A stretch of 60,409 bases of DNA, taken from contig NZ_NOLJ01000019.1 in assembly GCF_002246015.1 (NCBI RefSeq), positions 1 to 60,409 of the forward strand, given 5' to 3'. A program made the position numbers and the translations under genes. This DNA is from Nostoc sp. 'Peltigera membranacea cyanobiont' 210A. GTDB taxonomy: Bacteria; Cyanobacteriota; Cyanobacteriia; Cyanobacteriales; Nostocaceae. Positions 42,501 to 50,498 of the stretch are shown here, piece after piece (the stretch's first letter is position 1; every line of letters begins with the position of its first letter). The notes below the pieces were generated by a model that worked only from the letters and a program-made list of their open reading frames with translations, ran no database searches and was not told where the DNA came from.

Positions 42501-42504
42501 GCAT
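36553..42504 (-). CDS. Dimodular non-ribosomal peptide synthetase, A-T-C-A-T-TE
   Basis: 1983 aa. Module 1 is a loading module without condensation domain: adenylation domain (about 40-565, [16 protein letters not shown] near 195, [30 protein letters not shown]) and carrier [12 protein letters not shown] (near 586). Module 2: condensation domain with HHxxxDG motif [11 protein letters not shown] (near 778), adenylation domain (about 1120-1610, [14 protein letters not shown] near 1256), carrier [12 protein letters not shown] (near 1650). The thioesterase has [14 protein letters not shown] (nucleophile Ser near 1796), LVMLDSC and GSHLDIL (His near 1953). No epimerase or methylase. It should release a linear or cyclised dipeptide. 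Binding-pocket residues aligned by eye to GrsA are roughly D-P-W-A-I-C-C-I-D and D-V-R-H-F-A-L-L-A; no substrate is assigned. Confidence 0.93.
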   Translation of the reverse strand: [1983 protein letters not shown]

Positions 42505-42782
42505 TTTGTATATTAAGTTCCAGTGGGCATAAATAATTAAAGTTTATGAGGACGTAAATAATTAAAGGTTTATGACTAAAAAAGATATGAGCAAATACAG
42601 CCGCCAATCTTTAGAAAATGAGCAGAATACTATTAATTATCACATAACCGACATATAGCAATCTTGAATGATACAGACGCTAGGAGCACACAGATATGTT
42701 GCGCGCCCCTACCCCTACTAATTGTTTGGACTCTAAGCAATTGTAAATTGCTATAACACTTACCAAACTCAAAAGTTGCTAT

Positions 42783-43685
42783 TTAGCTTTTGACTATTAC
42801 CAGTGCCTTCATTTCTGCATTGAGTAGAGGTTGATGATAATTTTTTTGGAGGTCTGGCACAGGTTTTCCATCTACAATAACTTTGTAGATTTTTGCATGG
42901 CAGTTGCTCGGTAAATTATCAATAATTCTTGTTTTAAATGCAGCAGGACTATAAGTTCTAGCAAAGCCTTCATATGCACCCCATCCAGCAAAGCTTGCAG
43001 TATTGTCAAAAATTGTGATTGCTTTGTCAAGATTGGGCTTCTGAATCCGTTTATTGTTCCAGATTTCTGCATATTCGTTAGTTAAAAATAGCGGTGCAAT
43101 GACAAGTTTTCTGCCAACTTTCAATAAACGTACTGCCTCTTTAATAAACTTAATATCCAAATCATCTCGAAAATGCTCAAAAGAGTGATGACAGCTAATT
43201 CCATCTAAAGATTCATCTGGGAGAGGGATCGCATCAATAGAGCCACCAATGTACTTAATTCCATCTGTGACTTTTCCATCCAATAAAGAGTCTTGACAGT
43301 AAGCATTCAAGTTGAAGTCCGAAACTGCCATTAAAGCCTTTATATATTCAGCTTTTTCACCACCAGCAGCATCGAGTATTTTATCACCCTCTTTCAAATC
43401 TAACAGAGTCATTGTCGTCAGATATTCAAGTGGCTTGGAATGGATATAATCAAGCTGATTATATTTACTCAGTACATCTGAATTTATAAAATTCCTATAA
43501 TCTTTTTCAGAAAAAGATAAATTGCTTATTTCTGTCTGTGCTTTTCCTATTTCCGAATCATTTGTGGTTCGTAAAATTTTATTAACTTCTAAATTGTTGA
43601 GACGCAAATTTGTCAGAAAACTCCACTTTTTACTGGTTAAAAACCTGCCCAATCGATCTAATATATCTAATTTACTAGTCACCAT
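42783..43685 (-). CDS. Class I SAM-dependent methyltransferase
   Basis: 300 aa. The Rossmann part starts near residue 95: GDKILDAAGGEKAEYIKALM (motif I, diverged from the usual DxGxGxG), IKYIGGSIDAIPLPDESLDG, ISCHHSFEHFRDDLDIKFIK and AVRLLKVGRKLVIAPLFLTN. This is the Methyltransf_11 pattern, with an N-terminal helical extension of about 90 residues. Substrate unknown. It lies 278 bp upstream of the NRPS on the same strand, so it may tailor the peptide, or it may belong to the neighbouring glycan locus. ATG 43685. Confidence 0.8.
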   Translation of the reverse strand: MVTSKLDILDRLGRFLTSKKWSFLTNLRLNNLEVNKILRTTNDSEIGKAQTEISNLSFSEKDYRNFINSDVLSKYNQLDYIHSKPLEYLTTMTLLDLKEGDKILDAAGGEKAEYIKALMAVSDFNLNAYCQDSLLDGKVTDGIKYIGGSIDAIPLPDESLDGISCHHSFEHFRDDLDIKFIKEAVRLLKVGRKLVIAPLFLTNEYAEIWNNKRIQKPNLDKAITIFDNTASFAGWGAYEGFARTYSPAAFKTRIIDNLPSNCHAKIYKVIVDGKPVPDLQKNYHQPLLNAEMKALVIVKS

Positions 43686-44446
43686 ACTTTCACCCCGTGT
43701 TTTATTGATTGAAATGAAACTCTAAATTATTACAATTGAATCCAAAAAATCAAATTTTTGTTTTAGCCAACAAACACAAACACTTACACGCAATTATAAA
43801 AGTACATTATCCTATCTCAGTAAAATCTACTGAATGAAAAATAGTTTTTACAAAATCTTCATTTTGTCTCTAATTATATAAAATTAATGTAAAGTCGTAA
43901 TATTATTTTTTTGAAGAATTTAGGCTAACCTTATAAAATCCAACTACGTTTGTAACATCAGTCTTCTACTCTAAACTACAGTCTCGTCGTTAAGGTTGTT
44001 GCCCTTTTAAGACTTCATTTAGAAATGTCTATGAAACTGACTCAAGTTTAACCATAAATATTCAAAAATGTAAACTTTTGTTACAAATGTCAAATTTTTA
44101 ATGCATTTTGTTATAAGTTATGTGTAGGTTTTGTTAATCAGTAATTATGCGTAAAAAAAATCAATTCAATAAGACAACTTTATATTCAAAGCTGAATCAG
44201 TCCAAGTAAATATGCTAGAGTAATTTTTGAGGTGATATCAATCATTCTATACCTCGAATGAAGTAAAACTCTCCAACATATCTGCGATATCCATAATTAA
44301 TTCAGCTGATGGATGTATTAGTAACCTGAAAAATTATAATATTTTTATTTTGCCTACTTGCTTGACTGTTAACATCAGCAGTTTTGATTAACTACTAATC
44401 TAAAGTTGGACAAGAAATACTTTTTTCATTAATTTTTACAGACTAA
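43686..44446. other. Long AT-rich intergenic region between the methyltransferase and EPS locus
   Basis: Divergent spacer of about 760 bp without supported ORF, tRNA or inverted-repeat element. It presumably holds the promoters of the leftward NRPS/methyltransferase and rightward polysaccharide genes. I cannot point to a convincing hexamer pair. Confidence 0.4.
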
Positions 44447-44671
44447 AATTGTGATTATAAGCTGCAATCAAACCTAGGTATTTCGGTAGTAACGGCACTC
44501 AAACCGACCCTGGAGGATGCTTTTGATAAAGAACTTAAAGTTCCTCCGAAGAGAATTGTTAAGACTAGAATAAAAAGTCAAGTTTCCTTTGTAAATAAAA
44601 ATAGTAAGATACCCAAATTCTCTTGTATATCTAAGATCCTATCAAATTTTACCTACATCAAGTGTTCCTAA
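44447..44671 (+). other. Open 74-codon frame without standard start, ending 2 bp before the sugar transferase ATG
   Basis: Between TAA (44444-44446) and TAA (44669-44671) the frame is open. Its first half looks protein-like: DYKLQSNLGISVVTALKPTL, EDAFDKELKVPPKRIVKTRI. The second half is lower in complexity. No ATG, GTG or TTG is in frame. It could be the tail of a lost gene, a leader peptide using a rare start, or chance. Confidence 0.25.
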
Positions 44672-44673
44672 CT

Positions 44674-46116
44674 ATGAGTAATCAAAGCATTACAACAAAT
44701 AAATTCAGTGAAGTACCTTTGGATTTACGTGCATCGACATTTGTTACGGTACGTAAGGGTTCATGGTGGTTGAGATTAACAACATTATTCTTAGTAGACT
44801 GCACTCTTTTATTTCTAGCTTGGGTTTTAGCAGCATATCAATCTACTTATGGACATTTTTATTGGTATATACCGATTCATTATTTACCAATCTTAACAGC
44901 TATTGGGATTCAAATAGGATCGCTAGCTATAGAAGGTATTTATCGAGAAGGTCAAAAACGCTATGACTATTTCAATATTATCAAATCGCTAACTTTTGCT
45001 CATGGATTAATCCTTTTAGTTAGTTTTTTGTATAAACCAGTTATTGATATCACACGTCCCAGATTAATATTATTGCCTTGGTTGCTAAGTATATTTTTTG
45101 TTTGTACTGGTAGATACGCTGTAAATATTACTCTTGAATATCTACGCAAGCAGAAAAAAATAGTTCGTTCTTCTGTTTTTATTATTTGCGATCCTCAAGA
45201 TCACGAGCAGATTGCGAGTTTTATAAAAAAAGAAAAGCATTACATTATATCTGGAACGGCGAATGCTAATTCACTAGACAGATATCAGCGTCAGCAAACA
45301 TTGACTCAGCTTAATCAACTAGGAGTGACAGAAGTTTTTATATCTTGGGATGCGCTAAAAAATAGAATGTTTTTGTGCTGGTTATTTCAAGCATCTGGGA
45401 TACAAGTACATATTTTACCGATGGAATTAAAACCAATTTATAAAAACGTACAATTCAACAAAATAGGGGGAATGCCTTGTCTGAGTTTGGATTGTCCGAT
45501 AATTACAGGTAAAGATTTTTGGATAAAGCGTAGTTGTGATTTTTGTTTTGCGACTTTATTTGTAATGTTATTATTCCCGGTTTATATAGCTATAGCTATA
45601 GCTATAAAACTTGACTCTCCAGGCACAGTATTCTACAGACAAACGCGTATAGGTTTACATGGTCAACAGTTTAAAGTATGGAAATTCAGAACGATGAGGT
45701 CTGATGCGGAAAAATTACAGAAAGAATTAGAAGCTTTAAATGAAACAAAAGATGGAATTATCTTTAAAATTAAAGATGATCCTCGCATTACCCGTGTTGG
45801 AAAATTTCTCCGTCGTTACAGTTTAGACGAATTACCTCAACTTTTTAACGTTATCCTTGGAGAAATGAGTATAGTAGGACCTCGACCTTTACCCACCAGA
45901 GATGTCGAAAAGTTTTCTGAACACCATTTTATTCGGCATGAAATTTTACCTGGTATTACAGGTCTTTGGCAAGTCTCAGGTCGCTCAGATATTTTAGATT
46001 TTGAACAAGTGATTCATCTAGATATTAGCTATATCGAAAATTGGTCGCTTGGGTTAGACTTTGAAATTCTCCTTAAAACAGTTATGGTGGTTTTGAAAAA
46101 AGATGGTGCTTACTAA
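44674..46116 (+). CDS. Exopolysaccharide polyprenyl glycosylphosphotransferase (initiating sugar transferase, WcaJ/GumD-like)
   Basis: 480 aa inner-membrane enzyme that loads the first sugar-1-phosphate onto undecaprenyl phosphate. Four N-terminal membrane helices (LTTLFLVDCTLLFLAWVLAA and following, residues about 25-150), a nucleotide-binding-like middle domain (about 155-280), one more helix (CFATLFVMLLFPVYIAIAIA), and the C-terminal catalytic domain. The last contains SPGTVFYRQTRIGLHGQQFK, VWKFRTMRSDAEKLQKELEA, DELPQLFNVILGEMSIVGPR and ITGLWQVSGRS. A GTG 4 codons upstream (44662) opens the frame, but ATG 44674 is preferred. First gene of the glycan locus. Confidence 0.92.
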   Translation: MSNQSITTNKFSEVPLDLRASTFVTVRKGSWWLRLTTLFLVDCTLLFLAWVLAAYQSTYGHFYWYIPIHYLPILTAIGIQIGSLAIEGIYREGQKRYDYFNIIKSLTFAHGLILLVSFLYKPVIDITRPRLILLPWLLSIFFVCTGRYAVNITLEYLRKQKKIVRSSVFIICDPQDHEQIASFIKKEKHYIISGTANANSLDRYQRQQTLTQLNQLGVTEVFISWDALKNRMFLCWLFQASGIQVHILPMELKPIYKNVQFNKIGGMPCLSLDCPIITGKDFWIKRSCDFCFATLFVMLLFPVYIAIAIAIKLDSPGTVFYRQTRIGLHGQQFKVWKFRTMRSDAEKLQKELEALNETKDGIIFKIKDDPRITRVGKFLRRYSLDELPQLFNVILGEMSIVGPRPLPTRDVEKFSEHHFIRHEILPGITGLWQVSGRSDILDFEQVIHLDISYIENWSLGLDFEILLKTVMVVLKKDGAY

Positions 46117-46369
46117 CAGAAACAATCTCTAGCATGACGGCTAGGATTATAGAATTTACTTTCCGTATCAATCGATAAATTTATTGCAGTGTTCAGTTTA
46201 ATTTATAGCGGATTAAATTAAATTTAGATTTTTCTACTTTCTACATTACTGAGTAATTAGTTACTTGTTTTGTTTGAGGATGCTATCGAAAAATCTATAA
46301 GGATATATCCGATAAAAAATTGTGGTGACTCAAAATAAAAGAATTAAGCTGAATTAAGAATTATTAAGA

Positions 46370-47803
46370 ATGGTAGAAAAGTACAAATTCATAAGTAATT
46401 CCTTCTCAATGATACTCAATCGGTTAGCACAAAGTGTTACAGCTTTTGTATTAACCGCTTCTATTGCTCGTACTCTAGGAGCTGAAGCTTTAGGGCAGTA
46501 TCTACTAGCATATAGCTACTATTTTATCTTTGTGGGCATTGCTTCACAAGGGCTAAAAACATTGTTTACTAGAGAACTAGCTCGTGAGCCACAAAAAACA
46601 CCAGTCTATTTAATCAGTGGTACTTGCCTACAGTTAATATTTAGTTTTTTTAGTTATGCGGCATTGGTGATTGTAGTATTTTTACTTCCCTATAGTTCCA
46701 AAACCTCGACTGTTTGTTACATAATGGGTTTAACGATCATTCCCTTTGCGCTTTCTAATATAACAGAGGCAATTTTTCAAGCTAAAGAAAAGATGCATCT
46801 GATTGCGATCGCTACAGTGCCAGTCTATATTTTACGCCTAATAATAATGATTTGGGCGATGCAACTAAAATATGGAATTGAATATTTGGGGGCGATCCTA
46901 GTTTTTTCAGAAACACTAATTTTGGTAATTGAATGGATTTTTATCGCTCGATTAGTAAAAATGCAATGGCAAATTGATAGGAGTTTTGTCTTTAATACAA
47001 TCAAAAGTGCACGTACATTTTTTGCTATTGAAGCAATAGCTGTAGTAAGTGGCAGAATTCAAATATTGATACTTTCATTGTTAGGAAATGAGATTTTAGT
47101 AGGTTTATTTGGCGGCATAACACAATTATTACAACCCTTTATGATTATTGCTAACAGTATAGGTTTAGCAATATTTCCCAGACTTTCAAAGGCAGTAGAG
47201 CAAGGACGAGAAAAGCAGAGGCAGATAGCTGAAAATATTATCGAAATCCTACTAATCATCGCATTGCCCTTATTTGTTGGAATCTTATTATTTGGCAAAG
47301 ATTTATTAGTTTTTCTCTATAATGCTAGCTTTGCTGAAGCAAATATAGCTCTTATGATAAGCGCTGCATCACTCGTTTTTTTGCCGTTTACACGCTCACT
47401 GACTTATTTACTTGTAGCCAATGGTTTCGAGATAGTGAACCTACGTGAAGTAGTTATTACCACTACATTAGGGAGCTTAGGAGGTGTGATATTAGTTTCG
47501 CACTATAAGTTACTAGGTGCAGCTTTAATGGCATTATTAATGACTATTTCTGGTTTTAGCCAGTATATTTATTTCACCTATACTCGCCTATTTCCATTAA
47601 ATTTATGGCGAATTATCCGCCGACCATTAATAATAACTATTTTAATGCTACCTATATTAATATTATTACAAAAGCTTAACTTAGACTTCATATTAACTCT
47701 AATTATTTCAACTTGTGCCTATGCTTTATTTGTGATTTATTTAGGGATTCGTGCCTTTGGAGGGTTTCGTTTTTTATGGTTCAAATTATTAAAATCACAG
47801 TAA
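46370..47803 (+). CDS. Polysaccharide flippase (Wzx-like, PST/MATE family)
   Basis: 477 aa with 12-14 predicted membrane helices: FSMILNRLAQSVTAFVLTAS, ARTLGAEALGQYLLAYSYYF, LAREPQKTPVYLISGTC, LLGNEILVGLFGGITQLLQP, MIIANSIGLAIFPRLSKAVE. The N-terminal ARTLGAEALGQY motif is typical of RfbX/Wzx flippases that move undecaprenyl-linked repeat units across the inner membrane. 250 bp after the sugar transferase, 80 bp before the first GT4 gene. Confidence 0.9.
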   Translation: MVEKYKFISNSFSMILNRLAQSVTAFVLTASIARTLGAEALGQYLLAYSYYFIFVGIASQGLKTLFTRELAREPQKTPVYLISGTCLQLIFSFFSYAALVIVVFLLPYSSKTSTVCYIMGLTIIPFALSNITEAIFQAKEKMHLIAIATVPVYILRLIIMIWAMQLKYGIEYLGAILVFSETLILVIEWIFIARLVKMQWQIDRSFVFNTIKSARTFFAIEAIAVVSGRIQILILSLLGNEILVGLFGGITQLLQPFMIIANSIGLAIFPRLSKAVEQGREKQRQIAENIIEILLIIALPLFVGILLFGKDLLVFLYNASFAEANIALMISAASLVFLPFTRSLTYLLVANGFEIVNLREVVITTTLGSLGGVILVSHYKLLGAALMALLMTISGFSQYIYFTYTRLFPLNLWRIIRRPLIITILMLPILILLQKLNLDFILTLIISTCAYALFVIYLGIRAFGGFRFLWFKLLKSQ

Positions 47804-47883
47804 TTAGTTTCCGATAAATTCTTATCATTAACTCATAAAAATTGATGAAATAAATAATTTAAGGTGAGGGGATAATTTTAATT

Positions 47884-48987
47884 ATGATTAAGGTTGCTTT
47901 ATTGCATTTTGGCTTTGAAGATTACACCATTGAATTAGCAAACAGTCTGGTTAAACATGTTGATTTAACGCTAATTCACCCAGAAAAAATATCAAATGTG
48001 TGTAGCAATGTTCTTGATTCCAGTATCCGCGTAATTAGCTTTAAAAAACCACGGATTCGCGACCCACGCAACCTATTGTCCATGTACGCGATGATGCGTA
48101 TTATCAAAGACATACAGCCAGATGTCTTGCACGTGCAAGAAACTAACGATCCTTGGTATGATTGGACTTTGTTACTCAACAAAATGCCGCCACTGGTGAC
48201 AACTATCCACGACATATTCCGTCACCCAGGAGATAGCATGGCTGTATTCGGTTCAGAGTATACCAGACGTATTGCCTTCTATCGTTCCCAACAATTGATT
48301 GTTCATACTCATCAACTAAAAAAGATTCTAACTGAACAATTTCGTATACCTCAAGAGCGAGTTAATGTTTTGCCACATGGGGAACTTGGTAGTTTGTATC
48401 AGCGTCGCGGCAAGAAGAATAGTCAGACTCGTGAGCCAAATACATTACTATTTTTTGGACGCATCTGGCCCTACAAAGGATTGAAATATTTACTTCAGGC
48501 TATGCCTTTAATTGCTGAACGTATACCTGAAGTCAAGCTGATTATCGCTGGACGGGGAGAAAATATCATACAATATTTTCCTAATGGTTATGATGAGAAA
48601 CGCTACGAAATTATCAATGACTTTATACCTCTTGAAGAAGTAAGTAATCTATTTCAACGCAGTACAGTAACAGTTTTACCATACATAGAAGCCTCTCAAA
48701 GTGGTGTAGCAGCCTTATCTTATGGGATGGGAACACTGGTTGTAGCGTCTGAAGTAGGGGGATTAAGTGAGATAATTCAGCATAAAAAAGATGGGTTGTT
48801 AGTTCCACCTTGTGATGTCCAATCTTTAGCTGATGCTATTATTTATTTGTTAAGCGATCGCGATTTACAAAAACGTATGCAAACTGCGGCAGTAGCTCGT
48901 TGTCAGGAAGATTTAAATTGGTCAAATATTGCCGCTCAAACAGCTCAAGTTTATTATAAAGAACTGAATATGCAAAATAAATATTAG
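47884..48987 (+). CDS. Glycosyltransferase family 4
   Basis: 367 aa GT-B fold retaining glycosyltransferase. N-terminal acceptor half KVALLHFGFEDYTIELANSL ... DVLHVQETNDPWYDW, TTIHDIFRHPGDSMAVFGSE. C-terminal donor half LLFFGRIWPYKGLKYLLQAM, RIPEVKLIIAGRGENI, and the E-x7-E motif region LPYIEASQSGVAALSYGMGT followed by VVASEVGGLSEI. Adds one sugar to the lipid-linked repeat unit. 10 bp before the Wzy-like gene, so cotranscribed. Confidence 0.9.
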   Translation: MIKVALLHFGFEDYTIELANSLVKHVDLTLIHPEKISNVCSNVLDSSIRVISFKKPRIRDPRNLLSMYAMMRIIKDIQPDVLHVQETNDPWYDWTLLLNKMPPLVTTIHDIFRHPGDSMAVFGSEYTRRIAFYRSQQLIVHTHQLKKILTEQFRIPQERVNVLPHGELGSLYQRRGKKNSQTREPNTLLFFGRIWPYKGLKYLLQAMPLIAERIPEVKLIIAGRGENIIQYFPNGYDEKRYEIINDFIPLEEVSNLFQRSTVTVLPYIEASQSGVAALSYGMGTLVVASEVGGLSEIIQHKKDGLLVPPCDVQSLADAIIYLLSDRDLQKRMQTAAVARCQEDLNWSNIAAQTAQVYYKELNMQNKY

Positions 48988-48997
48988 TTAAATTATT

Positions 48998-50212
48998 ATG
49001 AGGAAAATACTAATTTTTGCTGAACAGGGATTCACAATTGCCAGCTTATTGATGTATTCAGGGGCAATCTTTGTTCTTGTACTGTCAGGAGGAGCAGGAC
49101 AGAACGATTTAGTAGAATATGATAGCTCTGTGATACGGATTATTTTTTCCTTAATCTACGCAGTTACCGTAGTACTACTAGTTTTGCGTTGGAAGAAAAC
49201 TCTTTATTTACTTAGTAAAAGCTTTTTGCTTTATTCTTTAATTTTATTGGCAGCTGTTTCTATTATTTGGTCTTTTGAACCATCAACAACATTAAAAAAT
49301 AGTTTTGCCCTCATTAATTCCAGTTTATTTGGACTATATTTTGCTTCGCGATATAGCTTAAAACAACAGTTACATTTACTTGCTTGGAACTTTGCAATTA
49401 TTATTATACTTAGTTGCGTTTTTGCTATAGCACTGCCTAAATACGGGATACAGAGCGATTTGGGTGGCTCAAAGTGGCGTGGAGTATTCACGCACAAAAA
49501 CGGTCTGGGAGCAAGAATGGTAACGAGTAGTATAACTTTTTTTATCCTTGGTTATCAAAATAAAAGACGTAATTGGCTTTTTTGGGGTGGGTTTTGTTTG
49601 TCAGTACTACTTTTACTCCTTGCGTCTTCAGGTTCATCTCTAATTAATCTATTAATTCTCATATTGACATTTTTTGCTTTTCAAATTTGGCGCTGGTCAT
49701 ACCAGTTCATGGTACCAACCTTAATAATCATAGCTACTATCAGCCAAAGTTTATATTTTTGGTTGTCTAACGATGCTGATATCCTGTTCAGTGCAATTGG
49801 CAAAGATGCGACGCTGACGGGTCGAACAGAGTTGTGGCCATTAGTAATTGATATGATTTGGAAACATCCTTGGCTTGGTTATGGCTATGGTGGATTCTGG
49901 CAAGGATGGAATGGCGAATCTGCCTATGTTTGGCTTGCAGCTGGATGGACGCCAAGCCACCCCCACAATGGCTATCTGGCTCTTTGCCTAGATCTGGGTT
50001 TTTTAGGGTTAGGATTATTCTTTTTAGGATTTTGGCGCAGTTATCTGCAAGGATTTGCTTGGGTGCGTAGTAGTAAAACAGCATTCGATATTTGGCCACT
50101 TATACACATGACATTTGTAGTCTTATCTAGCCTCACTGAGTCTAATTTGATGGAATCAAATAGTTTGACTTGGATACTATATGTGGCGGCATCTCTCTCA
50201 GTCAGAATGTAA
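48998..50212 (+). CDS. O-antigen ligase/polymerase family protein (Wzy-like)
   Basis: 404 aa integral membrane protein with about 11 helices. The Wzy_C/O-antigen ligase signature is present: SKWRGVFTHKNGLGARMVTS (about 163-182) on the periplasmic side, and a large loop before the late helices containing GYGYGGFWQGW and TPSHPHNGYLALCLDLGFLG with a conserved His and Asn. In this locus, with Wzx and Wzc homologues, it is the likely polymerase of repeat units. It follows the GT4 gene by 10 bp. Confidence 0.88.
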   Translation: MRKILIFAEQGFTIASLLMYSGAIFVLVLSGGAGQNDLVEYDSSVIRIIFSLIYAVTVVLLVLRWKKTLYLLSKSFLLYSLILLAAVSIIWSFEPSTTLKNSFALINSSLFGLYFASRYSLKQQLHLLAWNFAIIIILSCVFAIALPKYGIQSDLGGSKWRGVFTHKNGLGARMVTSSITFFILGYQNKRRNWLFWGGFCLSVLLLLLASSGSSLINLLILILTFFAFQIWRWSYQFMVPTLIIIATISQSLYFWLSNDADILFSAIGKDATLTGRTELWPLVIDMIWKHPWLGYGYGGFWQGWNGESAYVWLAAGWTPSHPHNGYLALCLDLGFLGLGLFFLGFWRSYLQGFAWVRSSKTAFDIWPLIHMTFVVLSSLTESNLMESNSLTWILYVAASLSVRM

Positions 50213-50498
50213 AGATGAATTAAAAATCAGATGATTAATCAACATAACTGTAACCGCCTAGTAACCGCAAAACTGATAGCTATTATGATGTAGACATACA
50301 TATTTATTGTCCAACCCAGTTTCACCAAGGATGACTATAGGTTACATAAATAAGGTATATTTTAGACTTGACAAGTGAGTGTTTTACTAAAGTAACGTTT
50401 CATATTTCCCTGCCTATCACCCATAAATTATGGGTTTTGACCATTTTACCGAGTGAGTGAATAATTACTTGCGAAACTAATTAAAAATTGAAATTATT

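Noticed and set aside
44490..44525. JUMPstart/ops-like element before the EPS genes (TTCGGTAGTAACGGCAC)
   Set aside because: Only a loose match to GGCGGTAG; RfaH-type ops control is not established for cyanobacteria and the bases lie in a protein-like frame.
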